Source of the DNA: Chara braunii
Lineage: Eukaryota; Streptophyta; Charophyceae; Charales; Characeae
DNA length: 39,030 nucleotides
Direction of reading: 5' to 3'
NCBI GenBank assembly: GCA_003427395.1
Contig: BFEA01000978.1
Location: forward strand, 83,618 to 122,647
Position 1 is the first letter of the stretch; every line of letters begins with the position of its first letter. The notes under the pieces were generated by a model, which was given only the letters and a program-made list of their open reading frames with translations, was not told where the DNA came from and ran no database searches. Position numbers and translations under genes: made by a program. Of this stretch, positions 10,502-21,450 are shown piece after piece.

Positions 10502-11471
10502 CCTGTCAAGCGCATGGGTCCCGCACGGGGACCCTCCCGGCCGCGTCACGCAGGATTTTGCAGGACTTGTCGGGGAGAGTGTTTGCCACTCCGATCGAGT
10601 GCGCCAGCCGTATCTCTCGCGAGCCCCTACGACAGGACGGGGTCACGTGAGGCACCGCTTACCTCCACCTGCGGGTGCTGTCACCGTCCCTTAGGTGGGC
10701 GTATCCCCGCCGAGCTACTGAACCACTTGCGAAGGTTTTTCGTATGCAATCGCAGAGGTGGCCCAACCGAGGGTGTTTCTCTTTTGCTGTAGCATAGGGG
10801 TTACGCGCGGTCAACGCCCAAAATCGAACCCGCACACGAATCGACGTACTGGGGGGCTGAGGTCCCAACTGCGACTCGACGCCGGTCGACTCTGACGTAT
10901 CTTACATACCACGCGTTACACCACAACACTCACACACATGGAAGGACATAAAACAAATAACACAACAAAACCACAACACAAAAACTCTCCTAGTCCCTTC
11001 AGTATCCGACCCATAACCTTTTGCAGCGAGAGTCAGATAGGTATCGCGCACTGGACTTAGCATAAAACGTTGGGCGAGCGCAGGGCCTCCTAATATCAAC
11101 CAGCCATGCGTGCACAAGCAAGCGCTCGCACTGATGGGGTACTATGTAGTACCCATACTCATGCGGCTCTCGTTAATCTCGGGGGTCGCATTCGACACTC
11201 AAGTGTCGGCTGACACACTCCTTTAGGGTTAATCTCTCGACGCTAGACAACCGCCATGCGCGGTTGAAAACCACCTGCTCTTCTACGCCCTGTGCGGAAG
11301 GGTTGAGTAGACTTTAACCATTCTCTGCACGTACACCTCTCGCTTTAGTCATACAAGTCTCACTTTTTGTGCAACTCTCAAAATAAAATACTCAACATGT
11401 TTATTAAATGGTCTGATTAACAAATAATCCTACATTCCTAACTAACTTCTGATGTTTATTTAAAAATGTAA

Positions 11472-11665
11472 GAAATTTTGGCAACATATCCCCTAAATAG
11501 GATGGGTTCCCAGATTTGTCCTAGCTGAAAATAATCTAACTCTCCAAATTTTATAAAATTTCGGCTGCGCTTCCCGTAGGAAAAGTGTCTCTTCAGAATT
11601 TTTACGAGCCTAAAAATGACCAACTCTTTCAGATTTGTAGAAATTTTGGCAGCGCTTCCCATAGG
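11472..11665. repeat. 84-bp tandem repeat block, copy B
   Basis: Three units of the block described for copy A start at about 11473, 11556 and 11641. The second reads GGCTGCGCTTCCC and the first is again the most diverged. Confidence 0.6.
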
Positions 11666-12044
11666 AACAGGAGGCGGTCAAGATTTATACAAAGATGAAA
11701 ACAGAAAGACAATGCAAAACTATATTTGGGACTAACTTTTGACACGTGTTTGATAGTTAGGATTGAAGACCGTTTACACGATCTCTTTCCAGAAGATGGC
11801 ATCGTGAGTTATCGTCAATTCTAACTTCTAGTAAGGTCAGTCCTATCTTTTATCCCAAGTTTCCTCTTTCATCATCCATCTCATCTACTTATGTCTCCAA
11901 CACTTGGCGAGCATCTAAGCAGCTAACCTATCGAAAAAACGCCCCAGAGTGAAAGCCCACAAGCATGCATAAACAAACATCTCTCACAATCCTACATAAG
12001 TTTAACCCAAGTAGTTCGTTAGATCACTCAGTTATTCTCCCTTT

Positions 12045-13340
12045 CTATGTCCCCCTTGGTTATGGCATACAATCAGACAATGCCCTAACTTAAGGGTATG
12101 TCCAACCTGCCTAAGTAAACAAGTAAAGGTACACACAACTGGACTGCTCTAACTTCAGAGTATGTCCAACACCACATCGACTCTAGTCATAAAACATATG
12201 ACCATACCGCCCTAACTTAAGGGTACGCGTGACTTCTGCTTAACTGACGACATGAAGCATAAAACTAGACTGCCCTAACCTAAGCGTATGTCCAGTCAGC
12301 CTTAAACGAGGTTTACGTACGGTATAGGATTAAACTGCCCCAACTTAGGGGTGTGCATAACCTGCCTAAAACAAGTACGAACGACAAAAGGTCGGACCGT
12401 CCTAACTTAAGGGTACGACCAACCTACATCACATTAACGAGAAAAGCATATCACTAAGCCGCCCTAACTTAAGGGTACGCCTAGCTAGCCTAAACAGTTT
12501 TAGGTACATAAGACAATATGACCAGGCCGCCCTAACTTAAGGGTACGCCTGATCTACCTAAACAACCACAAACGACGTATGGCTAAGCCGCCCTAACTTA
12601 AGGGTACGCTTAGTCTCCGCAACGACAATATAAGAGAAAAACCATTGATATATTTGCACAAACTTAATATTTTTATCTCTTGTTACACAGATAATCATAC
12701 ATACCCAACATAGCGAGACATCCAATCCTGCCTTTTGTTTAAAAAGGAAAATAAAAAAAGATTTATATTAACTTTCTGCTCCTTTGTATTATCACGAGCA
12801 TAAGACTGAACCGCCCTAACTCAAGAGTACGCTCAGCCTGCCCGAATTTCCTTCATTATATTCTTCACTCGCTTCTCTTCTCTTTTTGTTCTACCTGACT
12901 TACTGACTGACTTTCCCAACTTAGGGTGCCCGGTCTGTCAGCTCAAATAGATTCGTATAATATATATCAAAATTACATACTTTTGGTTGGCCTTTTTGTT
13001 GATGGCTTATGACTAAGCCGCCCCAACTTAGGGGTACGCTTAGTCTTATGCCTTTGTCCCCCTGAGAAAAAACACGCACAGAATAAGGTCTACGCAACTT
13101 AGAATATCCCAGTCCTGTTTTTCAACAACCCAAAAAGAAACATCAGGATTCTGAGTCCTCCCAACTTAGGGCGCCCATCCTCCTGTTCAAACCCCCCAAA
13201 AAGAAGCAACTGACTGGACCGTCCAACCTAGGATAGGCCCAGCCCAAAAAAGATCATACATTAAGCCCAGCAAACATAAATAAAACACAACACTGAACCC
13301 ACTCAACTTAGAGGGATCCAGCCTTGGGTTGACCCGGTCA
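12045..13340. repeat. AACTTA stem-loop array, copy B
   Basis: Collinear with the array of copy A (first loop at 12087). Some stems differ from A in a paired way. Where A has CCCT/GGGG in the second unit, B has CTCT/AGAG, and B's arms there pair as TGGAC/GTCCA. The unit matching A 1954 pairs as GACCAGGC/GCCTGATC (7 of 8). GACTAAGC/GCTTAGTC is kept at 13011-13045, and AGGAT/ATCCT pairs around 13145-13180. Other units have lost pairs, as expected of an LTR decaying after insertion. Confidence 0.8.
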
Positions 13341-14308
13341 AACGCATGCAAAACACCTTTCTCCCACCTTCCCTCCAATTCCTTTGTCTGAATTCACTCA
13401 AAATATATAAACTCTTATATATACTTGTTTATTTAACCTTTCACAAAGCATGTCCTCACATACATAACAAAATAAAAAGTAATAACTTGTCATAGTTATA
13501 TTCAGATACCAAAAGGAATAATAGTTAGGGGAAAGGATAACATGCGTTAGACGAACTTATACCTGAAGTTCCCTGCCTCCAGAACCCCGCCTGGGGTCCG
13601 GCAGAGCTCCCTCAATCGATCGGTGGACCTCCCACAAGGTCTTGCTGTGGTCCTATGGGTTGCAATCCCGCCTGCCGCCTTCCTCTCGTAACCTCGGACT
13701 AGACTGAGAGTAAGAAGGATAGAAGGAGATAGGTTAGACTCTCGAGATCCAAGAGGGGGACAAACTCAACTCCCAGGAGAGGGTCTTATTATCTTCAATC
13801 TCCTGAGGGCCCCGCAATGGTAGCCAAAACACATTAACAGCTCGGTCAAACTGAAATCAAAGCACCAATTGTTAACTTCCCTGACAATCCTCTAGGTCAT
13901 CGCAGCTACCTCCTTGTCATGCCCAACCATCCTTCTAGGTCACCGCGCTCCTATCTCCGATCAAACTACCGTTACATGGGTGCGGGTGCAAGCGTACACA
14001 GTAATAATGCACCGCAAACGCAGCCAGCCGCAGCAATTACAACAGCAAGAACTTAGCAAGCACGACCGTTATTGCAACACCAATTTGCACGGTGCCCTCA
14101 ACAGCCATGCATTGTCCCAAGATACCGCAGCCATGTTCATTAGTGTAATGCAGTACTTCAGCGGCCGCGCTCGGTCTTTCACGACTAACTGGCCTCACTC
14201 TCTCGATCACTTGCTAAGGCCCTTATCACTCGGCCACCTCAATCGCGAGCTCATCACACCATTAACATAATCCCCTGACTGTAACAGTCTGCAGCAGCCT
14301 TCGCAGCA

Positions 14309-15138
14309 GTGACTTCAGAGTATGCCACAACAATTTGCCTCAGGCACGACAGCAACTATCCGAAACAGTACCATTTCAAGGAAGGCAAGCTACAGTCTAG
14401 TAAAAGATGCAGGTCTCACCAGGCCGTAGTGCCAATGTTCCCAGTCAAACAAACGGTGAGAACGTTAGTGCTCAGCAAAAAGCACAACCAGTGAAGCACG
14501 ATACCAATGGTCTCGTAGGCTTGTGCCAGTTGTACAGCTGTCACTAATACCCTTGTCAATGTAAACCCACTGTGGACGCCGCAACCTCGCACCCTCAGTT
14601 GCAGTCTGGCCAGGTAAGTTTTTCTCCCCTCTCTACGCTTTCTTCTTCTTCCTGACTTCCGTTGCCTCTCCTCTCCACCATAGCGCCTTGTATATGTATA
14701 TACCTGGTCGTCTGTTCAGCCAAGTTCAGTCAACCCGAGGGGAGCCAGACGAAAGGGAAGCCCGAACCACAACGAGCTGCAGCACTGACAACGGGCACTT
14801 CAACCTGAAGGCCCCCTACTCGTCTTCGCTGCCATATCTCACGGCTTTCGACAAACAGGTAAGCTCGCTCTTCTCTCTCTCCCTCTCGTGCCTACCCTGT
14901 TGTCGCGCCTGGTGCCTGCGCCAAGTTGCCTATGGAGAACGAATCTCCCGCTAAGAGGCAGCCAGGTACATCAGCCCGTAGATGCGCAGTAAGAGCTGTG
15001 GCGACGACCGTGGAAGTGATTATGACGACGACCAACCCGATCAAGATGATGACTCAGAGGGCTGCCGCGCGCGTCAGAGAGGGGCAGTACCTTTCACCGA
15101 TAAGAGCAAAATCGGATGAATCATCTACCATAATCCGG
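14309..15138 (+). pseudogene. Splice-like reading frame antisense to LTR B
   Basis: Counterpart of 3763-4557. Blocks 14684-14858 and 14926-15138 are open with the same GTAAGC/GTAAGT donors and phases as in A. The first block, ending at 14613, carries in-frame stops, so the model is broken here. No family recognised. Confidence 0.25.
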
Positions 15139-17080
15139 GTAAGTACATTCTATCTCTCAAGGTGCGCTGCCCCGTATCTTGCGCCTCCAAGCTCGTACTT
15201 CCATTGTGAAATCCGACGCCGCTATCGGATTCACAATGGTCCGAAACCTCCGGCTAGTCTCTTCTCGTTCTTGATTTCAACGAGAATCGAGCAACACTCC
15301 CATCTTCTCGCTCAGCCACTCCACCACCTCCATGCACCGCTTTCCTCATCTAACTCTCACTCTACATAACTAACTCCAAATCTAACAACACCAACGTATT
15401 CGCCCCACCAAAGAGCCCTCATCTAGCAGTTTATCTCGCTCGAATCCATCAGGGATCGAGCGAGATTCATATCTTATACTCCCTCCATCCTCTCCCTTCG
15501 CCATAACTCTGGCACACTGTTTTTCTCTCTACCTAATATTCCACTAACCTAGCACTAAATCTAACCTCACTATGTAACTCGCCCGGGGCAAAACCCCCCA
15601 AAACACTTCTTCCCTCGGCCGATTTCGTCAAGGATCGGCTGAGTTTCACGATCATTACTCCTTCCCTTCTTCCTTCCGCCATAGCCTCCGCGCACCTATT
15701 TCTCGACTAACCTCTCTTCTTACTAATCCAATGGCCAAACTGACCCTACTGTGTGATTCGCCTAGCATCATTACCCTAAATTTGTCCTTTACTTCGCTCG
15801 TTCCCGTTAAGGAACGGGCGAGTTGTGGTTCCCTCACCTCGCCATAGCCACTTCTCCCTTCCGTCGATTCTGGATGTTTTTGGCGCCCACGCCGGTCCCG
15901 GTTCATTCCTTTATTTCCACCACTCCGTCGGCCCGCAGCTCACTTCCTACGCCTTCCTCTGTCCTAGCGCCCGCTCCCACAGCGCTCGCTGCCCGCTGTG
16001 CCCGACGCCGCCCGACCCTGCCCGCTGCTCCCTGCTTCATCTCATCATCTAATGCCCGTCGCCCGTTGCCTCCCAGCTGCTGCCCAACGTTCCCTCCGCC
16101 TGGCTGCCCAGCTTTCACCCACTGCCACTATCGTCCGTACCCACTCTGCACGCACTCGGCACTGTTTCGCGTCCGGGTTCACTCGCCCTCCTCACGGCCT
16201 CTACGTTTGTTGCTCCACTGCACCGATCCGCCCGCTAGTCATTTCCTACGCCTTCCTCCGTCATTGTTAGCTCCGCCCACAGTGCACAGGCTCTGGTCGG
16301 TGCCAACCCCAGCCACTGCGACGGCGATACAAACAGCAGCTGCCGGTCGTGGGAATTCAAGATCAGCTAAGGAGTGTGTAACAACTTACCTGCCGAATCC
16401 TTCAGCCCCATCACCGAATGGTACCGCAGCACACGACCTATGCTCGGCTGACTGGGTGGTTCCCCACGCTGCAACGAGCTGGAAGGCGTGGGCCCGCGGC
16501 AAAGCCTGTAGAGTGACTCTAGGTAAGGTGGTAGTAGCAAATATTCAGATGAGAACTCCGAAGGTCGAAGTGGAGAGGGGGTTCCGCAGGTGAGCAGCTG
16601 CCGCAACGGCCTTCCCGCAGTGCCCCGGCCACTGCTCTACTATCGCCCCAGTCCCCACGACATGTTCACTCTCGACCTCTTACCGTAGGCTGTAGGCGGG
16701 TAACAAGCGCCGCAACAGAAAGCTTCCGCAACCCAGGTTTCTTCCACCTCGTGGACTGATCATCCAGGGTACGCCTGCATGTTGAACTCCTCAGCCTGCG
16801 GTTCCAATAGTTTATGGGTGTATCAATTGAGCTACGCCCGCTAGTCCCCACACACAACTCCGGTACCAGCACTGTCGCCTCGTCCTGGAAACGGGACCGA
16901 CAACTAAAAATAAATACAAACATTGGGAACCGGTGCTTTGGGGGAGGGAGACCGTCCGCGCCCCTCTCAGTTCCGCCGACCGGGCCTATGGATGGGCCGG
17001 CAACAAAACCAAGGAGGATAGCCCCGTTGGGCCCTCACCTCCGTGATCTATTTGCGCCACTTCCACACTCCCACACCGTC

Positions 17081-17145
17081 GCCACTCGATCTTGATCCCT
17101 GAATCTCTCTGATAAAAGTCCGACATGTCCACTGATGCTAAGCCC
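17081..17145 (-). other. tRNA-gene-like patch in LTR B
   Basis: Minus-strand TAGCATCAGTGG resembles a Pol III A-box, followed by CGGACTTTTATC and CAGGGATCAAGATC. Same LTR position as in copy A (about 420 bp from the LTR start). No cloverleaf forms. Confidence 0.3.
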
Positions 17146-17535
17146 AAGTCTGGGTTTGGCTTTGACAGACGCCTACATAAACGGACACGGCACTACTCGC
17201 GGACTACTGAAATGTTTTCAAAATTCACATGATTGTCGATGTCGTCCTCCGCACGTATGCATAAGTCATAAGCAAGCACTCCAATCAACGAGACATAATG
17301 TTTTTAATCCTAACTTAATCAGAAGTATAAAAAAAAATGGGCCGGCAGCTACGTCGACTTTCACAATTATCAACCAAAAAAAAAAAAAAAAAAGATCACG
17401 TGCGCCTCAAATCCGTGCGCCCATACACTCTGTACTCTCGTCAACCATTCAGCCTAACGTAAACCACATCCGCGACTCGTACAGTGTACTCACATTCCGA
17501 ACAAAACTTATTTTGTGTCACTTGCAAAAAACAGG

Positions 17536-17561
17536 GCGGATACCCTTGTAAGGGTATTCAC
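17536..17561. promoter_or_regulatory. LTR-start palindrome, copy B
   Basis: GCGGATACCCTT/AAGGGTATTCAC around GT; two positions no longer pair perfectly. The LTR start (TGTCGACG on the minus strand) is 7 bp further right at 17568. Confidence 0.75.
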
Positions 17562-17568
17562 GTCGACA

Positions 17569-18847
17569 CCACGTTCTCCATGTTGTCCCATAGAGAACCG
17601 GTTATTGCCTTGAGAGATTGACAGACCCTGGGTAATCCCGCAACATGCCTGTATTTGTCGTGACGTACCGTCCAGCCACTTGTGCTAGTCTTAGGGTATT
17701 TGCACGAATACCAAGCTAACGGTAAATTTTAGTATCACTAGGGCATACCCCCTAGTGTTGCCTGCTGATCGGCACAACCTGAACAGTGGGCCTACGTCCT
17801 GCCAAGGGAGTAAAGACTTAAAGGCGTGCGGTCACCTGGGAGGGTTTTACTCCTGCGGGATGGCGTCGGGATAGGAGTCAAGTCAATTGAGTCTTTTGGA
17901 GTCGTGATTAGATGTTTATCAGGAGGAAAGCCTATCGTGGCGCAACCTGCAAGAAAACTACTGCCAAAATAACAACGGGGTGGGCCGTAGACCTGGCTCG
18001 AGCACCCAGGCTATGATGGGCCAAGATCGAGACCTGACCTTCCTGTACTAGACTGCAAGAAAAGTCTAGAATAAGATTTATGTATATATATACATATACT
18101 TGATTGTGAGAATTGTTGGAAGGAGGCAAGAATGTCTTCGAAGGTCTCGGGTAGGGTCCGCGTCTCTAGTTATGGCCCTGGTTGCGTGGTAGAGACTAGG
18201 GACACTTAACGAGAAGTCGGCGTTGGTCTAGGACAAACGGGAGCGGACAGTTGAGAGGGTTGCTGAAACTTATATTGTAGAACGTATGCCTAGTACACCG
18301 GCGTCCTAGTGTCAGGACAATAGAGACCCATGTTAGAATCCTTACAGCATATAGTTGTGTTTGACATGTATTAATGGAGGCCTCAACCGGAGTCTGTCAG
18401 CTAGTCAGATTGGTTCCTTTCTCGTCAGCATTTTGAATTATGAATGAACTATAACTTTTCGATTCTGGACGTCACTTAATATGATCCGGTAAGCTGTCGA
18501 TGTGGATACCCTTATAAGGGTATCCGCCCTGGTTTTTGCAAATGACAGAAAATTAGCGGTTTAAGGCCTGAGTACTTCGCGCGAGTCACAGCGGTGTCTA
18601 TTTGCTTACGCTTACAGGATGGTTGACAACAGCAGAGAGTGTGTGGGCGCACAGACTTAAGGCGCGTGTGATCGTTTTTTTTTTATGATTGTAAAGCTGG
18701 CGTGATTACCGGTCAAATTTTTATTAAGTTAGAATTAAAAGGATTTTGCCTCTTGATTGGTGCGCTTGTATGTGACTTGCGCGAGTGTACGGAGGACGAC
18801 ATCGACAACAATGTGATTTTTGAAAACATTTCGGTAGATCTACACGC

Positions 18848-18850
<3 letters not shown>
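17569..18850 (+). mobile_element. Copy C: older opposite-strand element interrupted by the A/B element
   Basis: 17569-18494 is the reverse complement of a diverged relative of 6976-~7910. 18495 starts TGTCGATGTG with the family palindrome, and LTR homology continues to about 18850, where an AG microsatellite takes over. The order internal-end then LTR-start shows a 3' LTR on the plus strand. It begins exactly where LTR B ends, so the A/B element appears to have inserted into this element's internal region. CCACG at 17569 would be one side of a 5-bp target duplication; the other side is outside the window. Stem-loops at 17736-17757 and 17992-18010 match those of the A/B internal region in position. 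Confidence 0.6.
18502..18527. promoter_or_regulatory. LTR-start palindrome, copy C
   Basis: The inner 22 bp are a perfect palindrome, GGATACCCTTA and its complement (centre TTATAA), 7 bp after TGTCGAT. The centre and two arm positions differ from the other copies without breaking the pairing of the inner 22 bp. Confidence 0.8.
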
Positions 18851-18927
<77 letters not shown>

Positions 18928-19354
18928 GCGGGTGAAAAGGTAGGGAGGGGTTTGACAGTGCAGGGGGGGGGAATGTTGTTGACGTCGCAACACCCGTGCT
19001 GCAGGAATGTTGTAGACAACGGCAGGGAAAAACGGCGTGTAAACAGCGCATCAAATGGTAGGAAAAGTGGAGAACGGTGGGAAAATGGTGGAACAGCGGG
19101 AGAAAGGGCGGGAAAAGGGGAGCATTGCTACTTGGCAATGCTCATCTTCCATTTATCCGAGCGTGGAGAAATGCCCCAGAGAGAGAGACGTGGACAAATG
19201 CCTCAGAGAGAGAGAGAGAGAGAGAGAGCCTTGTGGGGAAGAGAGAGAGAGGGAGCGGGAGAGATCAGACAATCTTCTATGTATCATTTCCGTGGGGAAG
19301 AGAGAGATCAGGCAATCTTCTATGTATCATTTCCGTTTGTATACGCAATCTGGG

Positions 19355-19426
<72 letters not shown>

Positions 19427-19435
19427 CAGGGGAAC
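18851..19435. repeat. AG microsatellite cluster with a duplicated insert
   Basis: (AG)n runs at 18851-18924, 19204-19228 and about 19358-19423 produce long Arg-Glu and Leu-Ser repeat frames that are artefacts. Between them are a perfect hairpin GAGCATTGC/GCAATGCTC (19120-19143) and a tandem duplication (19233-19291 and 19292-19334) in which GTGGGGAAGAGAG and a TCTTCTATGTATCATTTCC block recur. No gene. Confidence 0.8.
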
Positions 19436-19714
19436 GGTAGTGAGGAAAATTTTCGGAAATCGAGGAAACAATGGGAATTGGTGGTGGAAACGGCGGGAAA
19501 CGGCTGGGAAAACGGAGGGCAATTGTGGGAAAACTAAGGTTAACGGGGGGAGGAAACGGAGTCGTGGAAGAGACAATCGGCAAACAAATGTGGGGAACAC
19601 GGTGGGGGGACTAGAGGAAAACGTGTGGGGGGAATTTTGGATGAAAAATGTTTGTTTTAAGATTGATGAAGTTGTAAATCACATGATGGCTACAAAACGT
19701 TGACAAAAATCACA

Positions 19715-19720
19715 GCAATG

Positions 19721-19753
<33 letters not shown>

Positions 19754-19778
19754 CGTTTCTTTTTTTTTTTTTTTGTGG

Positions 19779-19824
<46 letters not shown>

Positions 19825-19898
19825 TCGTTGCTTTGGCCATAAAAAAGGGGGGTTTTTGCATTTTTGCGATTTTTTTCATTATTAGCCTCGTTGTTTGG

Positions 19899-19929
<31 letters not shown>

Positions 19930-19980
19930 ACCGTTTCGTTTTTCTCTTCTTTGTGGTCTTTTTTTTTTTCCTGTTAGGTT
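19715..19980. repeat. Poly-T tracts in a tandem duplication
   Basis: Long T-runs are interrupted by a repeated pattern: T-run, AAA(A/G)AACCGTTTC, T-run, TTTGTGGTC, T-run. It occurs at about 19720-19800 and again at 19895-19970, about 180 bp apart. Confidence 0.7.
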
Positions 19981-20382
19981 ACATTCTTTACGCGGTGTTC
20001 ATATGTGCTCTTTTTTCTGTTAGCCTACATTCCCTAATTGATGATTAAACTTGAGGAGTTGCACGCCTAAAAAAGAGAGAGAGACAGAGAGACAACGAGA
20101 GGGCTATTAGCTAAGATCAAGTGTAGTATCTATTCTGATCAGTAGACTCATAGACATCCTCGCAAGGAGAGAGGGATTGCAGGAGGGGCGGGGAGGGGGA
20201 GAAAGAGAAATTAGACCAATAGTTTTCTCCGCCTTTTAGCTAAAATCAAGTGAAGTATTCATTTTTATCAGTAGAATCTCTGATCTGCGGTCCATCAGAC
20301 CACAAGAAAAAACAAGACAAAGGTCTTGGATCTGAGTCAGTGAGTTGTGGAGATGGGCGTGCGTGTAAGCGCGCTTGCAGCA

Positions 20383-20408
20383 AGAGCGTGCACGCTCTCT
20401 CTCTCTCT

Positions 20409-20453
<45 letters not shown>

Positions 20454-20670
20454 AGAAGAATATATTTCTCGGCGTTTAGGATAAGACCAAGTGTATTACG
20501 TATTCTGTGGTAAGGGTTGAGGGGAAAAAGAGGGGGGAAGAAAAGGAGGTCAGAAGAGATTGGGAGCAAGGGGGAAGATGGCAGAGAGAAATCAGGTGGA
20601 TGGAAGGACGAGGGAGGGCAGAGGTTGGATGGAGCATGCACAGAGGGAAGAGGTGAGGCTAAGGTGTGTG

Positions 20671-20728
<58 letters not shown>
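20383..20728. repeat. CT/AG palindromic microsatellite and second AG run
   Basis: A 16-bp perfect palindrome AGAGCGTG/CACGCTCT (20383-20398) runs into (CT)n-C-(GA)n (20395-20451), a 30-bp self-complementary core. A second AG run lies at about 20674-20728. The remainder is GA-rich with no believable gene. Confidence 0.75.
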
Positions 20729-20740
20729 CATTGCCACATT

Positions 20741-21450
20741 TATGCACTATGTTTTCTTAAAAGTTAAAAGTGTTGCTCGGTCTCGTCTTGTGTTTTCGCC
20801 TCCCAGGAAATGCTCCAAGATTCATGTATAGCATTGTGGCTCCCATAACGAGGCTACTTCGAACAACTTCACTGGCGACTAGCAACTTCCAAGGTTCATT
20901 CGTACATTACAAGACCTGCTTATAATAAGTGGCACTCTTAAAGTTGAAGGCGGCTTCGTACAAGTCACCGCAGGCAGTTGTCAATGACATCATTCAGGGT
21001 TATCAAACTCAGACTGACGCACATACACACATGCATTTGTACACAAAGAGGTCACAAGTCAACATGTAAACACATGGGATACAAACAAGATCAGTTTATC
21101 AGAAACATATTGATACAAAACATCAAACAAACTCATAATTGAAAAAGTTTTTGAAAAAAAATCAACTGGACAACGAACAACATTTTCTTAGAAAGTTCAT
21201 AGTTCTCAGACTGCAGTTTTACGGGTTCGTACAAAGGCCAAAAAAAATTTGTTAATGAGATGGTAACGAATTCTCAATCAAAAGATACAGTAAAAAACAT
21301 TGATGGCACTCCTTCATGTTTTCTTGCCTACAAAATTTTGTCTGTTGTTTTATTATTATTTTTCCTATTATGAAAGAAGCAGCAAATGCTAGGGAAGTTC
21401 ACTGTGCTTTCTCTTTCTTTTGTGTTTTTTTTTTCCTTCTGTTTTTCAAG
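20741..21450. other. No recognisable feature
   Basis: Mixed-composition sequence between the AG-rich block and the gene-like region. No homology to the LTR copies was seen and no frame was convincing. It may be upstream or intronic sequence of the following gene. Confidence 0.3.

Larger units (their letters stand above)
6976..10503 (-). other. Non-coding internal region of the retrotransposon
   Basis: 3.5 kb between the two LTRs. 6976-~7910 is homologous, inverted, to 17569-18494, where it again abuts an LTR start, so it is the 3' part of a family internal region and not a random insertion. No open frame longer than about 110 codons is seen and no gag/pol motif was found in any frame. It contains several perfect stem-loops (7409-7434, 7462-7480, 7716-7754, 8123-8224) and a T-run with a TCCGA-type palindrome cluster (9758-9870). 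It presumably depends on proteins supplied by an autonomous partner. Confidence 0.6.
1..17568 (-). mobile_element. Non-autonomous LTR retrotransposon with giant LTRs (3' LTR truncated by window)
   Basis: Two direct repeats (1-6975 and 11174-17568, roughly 95% alike where compared by eye) flank 6976-10503. On the minus strand the right repeat ends in ...CTTGACA at 10504. Two bases later comes an 18-nt primer-binding site matching the 3' end of plant tRNA-Asp. Read on the minus strand both LTRs begin TGTCG next to a conserved palindrome, so the LTR is bounded TGTC...GACA. LTR length is about 7.07 kb in the right copy; the left copy carries about 590 bp that the right one lacks. The internal region is 3.5 kb and has no gag, protease, reverse transcriptase or integrase frame, so the element resembles large retrotransposon derivatives (LARDs). 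No clear polypurine tract is visible before the 3' LTR (…GGTAAAC|TGTCGG). The left end and its target-site duplication are outside the window. Alternative reading: a tandem array whose unit starts at the palindrome. Confidence 0.62.
10504..17568 (-). repeat. Copy B: 5' LTR of the giant-LTR element
   Basis: On the minus strand it starts TGTCGACGTG at 17568 and ends ...CTTGACA at 10504. From 11174 it is collinear with copy A, lacking the equivalents of A 139-501 and 602-832. The last 670 bp (10504-11173) have no A counterpart only because A runs off the window. This end includes a perfect hairpin GGGTCCC/GGGACCC (10516-10534). About 10900-11170 is matched by the end of copy D near 33530-33795. 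The 256-codon frame at 15823-16593 (+) is broken in copy A and is Pro/Ser-rich low-complexity sequence, so I do not call it a gene. Confidence 0.65.

Noticed and set aside
15823-16593. 256-codon plus-strand open frame in LTR B
   Set aside because: The homologous stretch in LTR A is broken into several frames. Composition is Pro/Ser/Ala-rich from CT-rich DNA, and no motif is present.
19055-19703. 160- and 208-codon frames with long Arg-Glu runs
   Set aside because: They are translations of AG microsatellites; the opposite strand gives equivalent Leu-Ser runs.
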